DNA of 64,000 bases, from NCBI GenBank assembly GCA_963921825.1, contig OY997592.1, positions 27,817,730-27,881,729 on the forward strand. The letters run 5' to 3'. This document shows, piece by piece, positions 57,103 to 64,000 of the stretch. Position numbers and translations under genes: made by a program. This stretch comes from Erodium maritimum (lineage: Eukaryota; Streptophyta; Magnoliopsida; Geraniales; Geraniaceae). The notes beneath the pieces were generated by a model. The model was not told where the DNA came from, did no database searches, and was given only the letters and a program-made list of their open reading frames with translations. Within the stretch, counting starts at the first letter, position 1, and every line of letters begins with the position of its first letter.

Positions 57103-57451
57103 TTCGTGCTTTCCAAACCTCTCTTACTTTCAGCCACCATATATTAGTGCATGTGTGAGATTCAGTCCTGGTATCTAATACCCATGAATCTTTGGAAGTA
57201 GAGAGATGTAGCTCTATAGAGTTAATACCGGATGAAGGCACGGTCCCACCGCCCTTCCTTAGATCATCCAGGTTTCCTGATGAAGGCGCAGTCCTACTGC
57301 CCTTCTTCAAATCATTCAGGCTGTTTGATGAAGGCGCAGTCCCACTGCCCTTCTTCAGATCAGCCGTGAACTTCCTGTTATCCCGGTTCCAATGACTAGG
57401 CTGTTGGCAGTAAAAGTAGACATTCTCAGGTGTCTCATCTTTCCTGCCAAG
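57103..57451 (-). pseudogene. Protease and gag end of copia H
   Basis: The zinc knuckle is damaged (VYFYCQQPSHWNRDN: first and last Cys lost). A linker follows with three 17-residue repeats of the type 'DDLKKGSGTAPSSG' (57230-57370). The protease site reads WVLDTRTESH, where DTG is expected. Upstream gag is cut at 57451 ('cctgccaag') by the LTR of copia I. Confidence 0.82.
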
Positions 57452-59138
57452 TGTTGGGTCTCGAGGTAGGGTTGGAGATGAACCAACTCGCAGCGGAAAA
57501 TCAAGGAAAACCAAGAGACGATTAAAACCATGAAACAACTAACAAAGAATGGATTCACAAGAGAAAATTTCAGCACTAGTTCTTACCAAAACAAGAACAC
57601 CGGGTAACGAATGATTGGCTTGAGTCTCCAAGACGCCTACGTATCCACATGGGAATCAAAGCCACGTAGTTCTTCTCTTTGAGGACTCAAGAACACAAAC
57701 ATGGAGGTGGAAACTAGCCAAACCCGAAATGGCCATGGAAGAGGGAGAGAAAATGTGTTTCCTATTCTTGTCTTGTGTTTGTTATGTTGAAAAAAGATGA
57801 CTTAAACATAACAAAACCCATACTTGTCCAACTAAAGGCATGGGACAAGTATGGTGTCAAGTAAGGTGTAAATAGGACAAAGTATGGCAAGACAAGATTG
57901 GGTTAGGTGGTGAATCACCAACACCTTAATCCTTGTCTTGCTTACTTAGTACTAATTAATCAAGACTTGATTAATTAGTTCCATGGGCCTTGGTTGCATG
58001 GGCCTTTCATGGGCCTCTTGGAACATGGCCCATGGCCATTTCCAACGAGGTCCCGTGATTCGCTCATCGCCTCCAAGCCTTCCATACCGGAAATGTCCAA
58101 CATTATCCGACGCGATCAATCCCAAGACTCCAAGCCTTGTCTCGATCCTTAAAGTCCTATTCACTTACGGGCACATGACCCAAAACCCAGTTTTGGTCAT
58201 ATCCCGAGACAACTCCCTTTTGGCCATTCTCCATATATGTGTCAATGAGTTTCATCCTCCGGTGTGACCCTTAGGTTTATGCATGTCAATAGATCAACGT
58301 AAAATCCCATTTTACTTGATCCTATTTAAGTGGCAACTAACGAGACTTTAGTATTGCCCGACATTACATAACGAATCGACCTGTCGATTCTAACCTTTCC
58401 GTCGTCCCTGTCATTATCCTTTTATCTCCGATATCCTGATTGAGATAAGGCATAGAGCCGTCATCCTTATTATTCTCAATCACCGTTCCTTGATATGTGA
58501 GATGACTGAAGATATGATACCCAGTATCATGTGCATGGCCATGCTATTCTTCCAGTCACTCTCGATCAAGTGGCCGAGAACCGATATCTTTCCCATACCT
58601 TAGTATGAGGGATAAATCCCTTAGCCGTCTTTCGTGTCACTCATGTAGCCCGTCCCCAAGCCAATCCTGGCCGTTATGGAAGCCCTGTTACGGACAACGT
58701 TAGGCTCAGGTCAAACTCAGTTGTTGACTACATAGCGATCACAAAGACTCCTTGGTCTAAGGATACATGACAAGCTACAACACTGAATATGTTCATGACT
58801 TAATCTATGGCACATATTCAGGGCGGGTCGTCCAATATCATGTCCCACATGATATCTATGATCAGACTCCGGAATCCCATTCCAATGACTAACAGAACGT
58901 AAGCCATAAAGAGCCATCTTTCATACTAGTCGCTTCTAGTGAAGCTTTGTTGACTAGGGACCCATCGAGTGTGATCTATCTCGATCTATGGTTCTATTCG
59001 CATGGTGGGCATAGATCAGAGCACACATCGATATATTACTCCAACACATAAGTAATATAAAGCCGCTTTAATTTTATTGCTAACGATGATATATACATTT
59101 GGACATTTAGGATTGAACTACGGGCACTAAGACTAACA
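57452..59138 (-). repeat. 3' LTR of copia I
   Basis: 1687 bp. On the minus strand it begins TGTTAGTCTTAGTGCCC at 59138 and ends ACCCAACA at 57452. The distal 650 bases, absent in H, include a non-coding stretch with 'catgggcctttcatgggcc' at 57990-58020. Confidence 0.9.
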
Positions 59139-59152
59139 ATCTCCCACTTGCC
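59139..59152 (-). promoter_or_regulatory. Polypurine tract of copia I
   Basis: The minus strand reads GGCAAGTGGGAGAT before the LTR start, identical to that of H. Confidence 0.88.
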
Positions 59153-59289
59153 CTAGTTCCAATCTAAACTCCAATATGTCCCCATCGACTTTACATGTCT
59201 AACATGTTCAGGCAGTGACACTGCCTTAGTCAAAGGGTTGGCTATGTTATCATCTATTGCAATATCGGTTATCTTCACTTCACCTCAGT

Positions 59290-59710
59290 TCAGTATTTAT
59301 CTGATGAGGTGGATACGCCGCAGTACATGTTTGGATTTGTTATGCGATCTAGGCTTTTAGCTTGCGCAATGGCCCTTGTGTTGTCGCAAAATGGATTCAC
59401 CGGACTGGATGGGTTTTTAATTACACCCAGCCCTGCCATGAATTTCCAAATCCACATAGCCTCCTTAGCTGCCTCTGCAGCATCCATGTACTTGGCCTCT
59501 ATCGTAGATTCGGCAATGGTATCTTGCTATACGCTTTCCCAGCTAAAGCTCTGCCATTCAGCGTAAACACATATCCTGATTGAGTTCTAAAGTCATCTGG
59601 ATTTGTCTTGGAAAACTAGCGTCTACTCATCCTTCGACGACTAGTTCAGCATCATCTTTCCCCCGGGTTAGAATGATGTCTACTGGTACAACATAAGGCT
59701 TACGAGACGT
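59290..59710 (-). pseudogene. RNase H region of copia I
   Basis: The open patch 59487-59290 reads 'MDAAEAAKEAMWIWKF' and 'FCDNTRAIAQAKSL'. It has the same upstream gap and the same stop before VDAS as in H. Confidence 0.8.
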
Positions 59711-60713
59711 CTGGTCTCATACATGTCATGGCATATATGATCGATCCTGCCCCCAGGCGCATAGGATTCTCATCATCCTTTTCAGCTCATCAGGTGTCTT
59801 AGGACACTGAGTCTTGCTGAGATGAATGCCATGACTAGTGGGTAAGAGTCCTTTCTTTGAATCGAGCATTAAGAACCTACTCAATGCCTTGTTCACATAG
59901 GTTCCCTGACTTAAATCCAAGACCCTCTTGGTGCGATCTCTACATATCTTAATCCTTAAGATATGAGAAGCATCGCCTAAGTCCTTTATTGAAAAACACT
60001 TCCTCAACCAAGCTTTAGTCTCGTGCAAGGTTGGGATGTCGTTTTCAATGAGAACCAGAAAGGTAATATTGCTCCCACTAGCCTTCTTATAAACGCAAGA
60101 TTCATCCTCGTTCTTGATTAAGCCAAATCCAATTACAGCTTCATCAAAACGAAGGATCCAACTCCGAGAAGTTCGTTTCAATCCATAAATGGATTTCAAC
60201 AACTTATAAATCTTTCCTTTATTCTTCGGATCGTCAAAACCTTTGGGCCGAGACATACAAACGTACTCAGTCAAATTTCCATTTAGGAAAGCGGTTTTGA
60301 CATCCACTTGCCATATCTCGTAATTATGATACGCAGTTATGTCAAGAAGAATTTGGATCGATTTTGACCATAGCCACTAAGGAGAAGGTTTCCTCATAGT
60401 CAATCCATTGGATTTGCCTATAACCTTTCGCCACCAGTTGAGCTTTGTAGGTCAGAGGGTTGCCGTCCATGTCCATCTTCACCTTGAAGATCCATTTGCA
60501 CCCTATGGTCCTCACACCATTGATGGGATCAACCGGTTCCCAGAATCGGTTGTCTGACATGGATTGCATTTCCTCCCTCATGGCTCCCAGCCATAACTCG
60601 GAGTTGGGCCCATCCACGACTTCCTGAAAGGTGGCTGGATCATCGTGATCTACCATGACTTCATTGTCACCTCCGGATACCATATCTTGGAGGTGGAAGA
60701 TTGATCCTTTCAA
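59711..60713 (-). pseudogene. RT of copia I, same YVDD deletion as H
   Basis: The N-part frame 60713-60342 ('GCKWIFKVKMDMDGN', 'YRQIQWIDYEETFS') ends at the same extra A as in H (near 60364). The main stretch 60307-59726 has MDVKTAFLNGNL, 'KSIYGLKRTSRSW', then FLVL directly followed by IENDIPTL, so YVDD is absent. 'FSIKDLGDASHILRIKI' keeps the normal Gly that H lost. The catalytic deletion therefore predates the split of the two copies. Confidence 0.88.
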
Positions 60714-60801
60714 ATCGCCTTGGACCTTCCGGAATTGTAACAGGAATTGGTTCTTACTCTACGACAATCTCTGGCTCCTTTCTACTGGGTTGCCAATTGG
60801 T

Positions 60802-62038
60802 TTAGACAGATCTGTACCATCCTGAATTTCTTCGAGATGCACAGTCCTCCCAATGACGTCTTTGGAAACAAAACTTCTTTTCCATAAAGACCCCACCCCA
60901 AGCGACGAACACCATGTTCTCACTGGGATTGTAGAAATAGTATCCCCTTGTTGCTTTGGGATACCACACGAAGGTGCATATCTCAGATCTTGGTTCGAGC
61001 TTAGTCGAAACCAAATGTTTCACATAAGCCTCGCAACCACAAATCTTTAGGAAGGACAAAGCGGACATCATCCCGTACCATTTTTAAAATGGTGTCCCTT
61101 CCACACCATTCGTCGAAGCCCGATTCACTATGAATGCGGTCGTCTCTAGAGCAAAACCCCTAAAAGAGATTGGGAGATCAGTCCAACTAATCATGGAACA
61201 GACCATTGTCTAACAATGTCCGATTTCTCCGTTTGGCTACACCTTTCAACTACAGTGACCTAGGAGGAGTCCATTCCAAAAGGATCCCATTCTCTTTTAG
61301 ATGATCTAATAACTCTGTGGTCAAGTATTTTCCACCTCGATCCAATCGAAGTGCCTTAATACCTTTGTCGAGCTGGTTTTCTACTATAGTCTTAAACTCT
61401 TTGAATTTATCAAAAGCTTCAGACTTATGTCTCACCGAAGAGACATAACCATATTTACTGTAATCATCAGTAAATGTGATAAAGTAGTTAAAACCCCTCC
61501 TAACAAGTGAACTTATTGGTCTACACACATTCGAGTGTATCAGCCCCAATAATTCACCCGCCCTTTCATCGCGATCGATAAAGGGCACTTTAGTCATTTT
61601 GCCCATCAAACAAACCTTGCACCTATCGATCGAATGGAATTCGAATGAACCTGAAAGCCCGCACTTCTGAAGTGCTGATAGGCGCTTCTTGTTTATGCGA
61701 CCCAAATGACAGTACCATAACAGAGTTAGGTTTAAATCGTTGGATTTAGACCTCTTGGTATTAACGGAATATATAGAACTTGAGGCATTGTTACCCATAT
61801 CTAATATGTACAATCCTCCAACCATGTCAGTACTGGTATAAAACATATCATTGCATAGAACATTGAAAACTCCATTTCCAATATTAACATTATATCCTTC
61901 CTTGTCAAACACGGATACAGATATAATATTCCTACTAAAAGTAGGTATGCAATATACATTATACAATACTAAGACAAGGCCTCTTGGCAAAGCAAGACTC
62001 ATGGATCCTACAGCAGTTGCCACAACTCTGAGGTCCAT
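60802..62038 (-). pseudogene. Integrase of copia I, catalytic Glu replaced and zinc module damaged
   Basis: The open stretch 62038-61250 contains LWYCHLGRINKKR (both zinc-binding His positions changed compared with H), FITFTDDYSKYGYV (first Asp) and RLDRGGKYL (second Asp). Near 61225 the frame reads GVAKRRNRTLL, with Lys in place of the catalytic Glu exactly as in H. The C-terminal patch is 61071-60802. Confidence 0.87.
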
Positions 62039-62340
62039 TTCGTGCTTTCCAAATCTCTCCTACTTTCAGCCACCATATATTAGTGCATGTGTGAGATTCA
62101 GTCATGGTATCTAATACCCATGAATCTTTGGAAGTAGAGAGATGTAGCTCTATAGAGTTAATACCGAATGAAGGCACGATCCCACCGCCCTTCCTTAGAT
62201 CATCCAGGTTTCCTGATGAAGGCGCAGTCCTACTGCCCTTCTTCAGATCATCCAGGCTATTTGATGAAGGCGCAGTCCCACTGCCCTTCTTCAGATCAGC
62301 CGTGAACTTCCTGTAATCCCGGTTCCAATGACCAGGCTGT
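62039..62340 (-). pseudogene. Protease and repeat linker of copia I
   Basis: The protease site reads WVLDTMTESH; H has Arg and normal copies Gly at the third position. The linker has three 17-residue repeats ('DDLKKGSRTAPSSG' type, 62165-62310). The Gly position is lost in both copies but by different codons, ATG against AGG. Confidence 0.8.
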
Positions 62341-62667
62341 TGGCAGTAGAAGCAGACATTCTCAGGTGTCTCATCTTTCCTGCCAAGTGCGCATGGGCCC
62401 AGCCCTTGCCACTTCCAATTCCCTTGTTGACCATCAGAATATCCTTGGATCCCAGATCCCTGAGATATTCTTCTCAGCAGCTGATGACACTTCATGTAAC
62501 TCTGATATGGTCTTAGAGACAGCCTTGTCAAGGACATATTCTTTGCGTTCAGACTTGAGGACTATCCTCAAAATTCTGTACCAGTCCAAATAGTTTGTCC
62601 CATTTAGCTTGACCCTGTCAAGAATGGTTTTTAATGACAAACTATTAATGTTCGCTGAATTTGCCAT
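62341..62667 (-). pseudogene. gag: gag of copia I, capsid mostly deleted
   Basis: The start at 62667 (MANSANINSLSLKTIL, then NYLDWYRILRIVLKSER) is the usual N-terminus of this gag family. After 77 codons the frame stops at 62434, and within another 90 bases the zinc knuckle region begins (CFYCQQPGHWNRDY, last Cys changed to Tyr). Family gag proteins are about 250-300 residues, so some 150 residues of capsid are missing. The copy could not form its own particle. Confidence 0.82.
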
Positions 62668-64000
62668 TTGATCTACAACAGATAAAATTCAATCAGTAAA
62701 CTGAATAAATTTTATGAAGATCAAGCTTAAACACCAACAATCAATTCTAAACCTTTAGAATCTGAAACCAAGATCCTTGATTCACTCGATTAAGCTGAAC
62801 TAATGCTCACCACTTAATCGAGCTATGTAGGTAGGACTCCATCCAATCACATCCAATGTGACTCTTGGCTAGGGTATGTACTTATGTACACGACTTACCC
62901 TATCTGTTACCCTAGCTCAACCTCAGGCCGAGAATCGTAGTCGGGTCCACCAATTTTCAACTATGGCTCGTCACTATGTAGGTGCTCCGCTAATGCGCAC
63001 GACACCCACATATGTCGTCCAAACCTACTACCCCGCTTCCCCATGGATGCTCCGCTAATGCGCACGACACCCATAGGACGGGGAGGTAGTAAGGTGTTGA
63101 TGATTGGGAGGTATCGGACATGACCCGCTTTTACTTGTCCAGTTGTGTTCAAAACTTTGGCACATCCTAGATGCGATGAGCACATCAACTACATTCCAAA
63201 TGCAATGATGCCTCAAATTACATCCAATGTAATTCTTCCTTTGAACCCTTCAACTACATCCAATGCAATGACGGTTCTAAGGGTTCACACACAAGGATTA
63301 AAATTCCAATTTTATCTTTGCATGTGAGGTGATATGCTCGGTAAATAAAGTTAAGCATGCAATTCTAAAACACATAGAATTAATCATGCATAAACTAAAC
63401 CAAGCATAAAGCGATAAATGTGCACATAATAGCCCCCTAAACTAACTCCCACTATCTTCTTGAGCTCCACCGACTCCAAGCCGATGCCAACACCCGAAAA
63501 GCCACCAAATGACCTTTTCGCCCTTTCTTCGTCTTGAGTAAAATATTACAATTTAATACACGACTCGCAGGTCGGGAATAAATAAATATTACAAACAAGT
63601 GGTTCGACGACCACACCTTGAAAGAATAATTACACGCTAACTCTAACGGCTCGCAGGCCGTGAAAAGCGATAAATAATTAAATCGAGCTCGGGGCTATTA
63701 TGTACACCATGCCAACATCACATCACACATCGTGTTATCAAACAAGCATGTTATCAAACATCATGTGATTTTCCGGTTTTAATTAATAGCCAAGTTTCGA
63801 AATTTTTTGATGCTCGGTTTATCGAAACCGTTCAAAAATGAAACTTTTGAACATTTGATCTTCGAGTTCATCATGACGGTTCCAAACTCGTCATAACTAA
63901 CAAAACGGTTTAGCCTTGGCATATCAACCATCCAATGGTCATGCTTGGCCTAGCTCCGTCCAACGGAGCCCCGTTCGGTCCCGGTTTCGGCTCCCCGAGA
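62668..64000 (-). other. Leader of copia I and unassigned sequence to the window edge
   Basis: No PBS of the TGGTATCAGAGC type and no LTR start was found. 'gctccgctaatgcgcacgac' occurs twice, 64 bases apart (62981 and 63045). An 18-base inverted pair, 'ataatagcccc' type, lies at 63419-63436 and 63690-63707. Short repeats 'acatccaatg.aatg' recur at 63190-63270. The 60-75-codon frames here are not supported. Confidence 0.5.

Larger units (their letters stand above)
53167..57451 (-). mobile_element. Ty1/copia element H (minus strand), both ends truncated
   Basis: On the minus strand: gag end, protease, integrase, RT, RNase H (copia order, integrase before RT), polypurine tract 54218-54205, 3' LTR 54204-53167 (truncated). 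The gag side is cut at 57451 by the LTR of copia I. H is closely similar to I throughout, including shared disabling changes. Confidence 0.87.
57452..64000 (-). mobile_element. Ty1/copia element I (minus strand), running to or past the window edge
   Basis: 3' LTR 57452-59138, polypurine tract 59139-59152, RNase H, RT, integrase, protease, gag (start 62667), then 1.3 kb of leader or unassigned sequence. The 5' LTR and PBS are not in view. It sits inside or against H at 57451. If I inserted into H, the 5-base site would be CCAAG. Confidence 0.85.

Noticed and set aside
63419..63707. 18-base inverted pair as ends of a small transposon
   Set aside because: Arms are short and imperfect, no target duplication was found, and the pair lies in probable copia leader sequence near the window edge.

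Overview
This window is repeat-dense nuclear DNA from a flowering plant. The signs are chromodomain-bearing Ty3/gypsy elements with very long LTRs, Ty1/copia elements, a Helitron remnant, primer-binding sites of the TGGTATCAGAGC (initiator-Met tRNA) type, and a gene scrap with a GT-AG intron. I found no intact host gene, no tRNA or rRNA gene and no CRISPR array. The species cannot be named from the sequence.

Layout. 1-480 and 24743-26216 are the two halves of an old minus-strand gypsy relic (E). Element A (+) sits inside it: 5' LTR 481-6611, itself split by a solo LTR at 560-3840; PBS 6615; leader 6627-7759; gag-pol 7760-12553; 3' LTR 12569-13834 plus 24462-24742. Element B (-) sits inside the 3' LTR of A, with its 3' LTR at 13835-15389, pol and gag at 15390-20238, leader to 21490 and 5' LTR 21506-24461. 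A and B form a head-on inverted pair more than 20 kb across. An AT-rich stretch (26217-27912) holds a small element with terminal inverted repeats. Element C (-), 27913-34276, has a clean TAATA target duplication but a scrambled interior. An AT-rich island (34282-38962) carries a 1.45-kb tandem duplication. From 38963 to 45311 there is a probable minus-strand Helitron: 3' hairpin and CTAG end, a captured PWI-domain gene scrap and a decayed helicase tail, interrupted by a solo gypsy LTR (39903-43498). Element D (-), a third gypsy copy, runs 45312-53168. It is fused to Ty1/copia copy H (53167-57451), which abuts a second copia copy I (57452 to the window end).

How the parts relate. The gypsy copies look like the Tekay/Del chromovirus lineage: a single gag-protease-RT-RNase H-integrase frame ending in a chromodomain, the module that in this lineage is thought to steer insertion to heterochromatin. 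That fits the repeated self-insertion seen here. No copy is intact; B keeps the best integrase-chromodomain frame (15333-16655). The two copia copies share the same catalytic lesions: the RT YVDD motif deleted, the integrase catalytic Glu changed to Lys, the protease DTG broken, and a common frameshift. They are therefore either products of trans-mobilisation or a duplicated dead copy.

Limits. Boundaries come from eye alignment of copies within the window. Identities are estimates and no database was searched.
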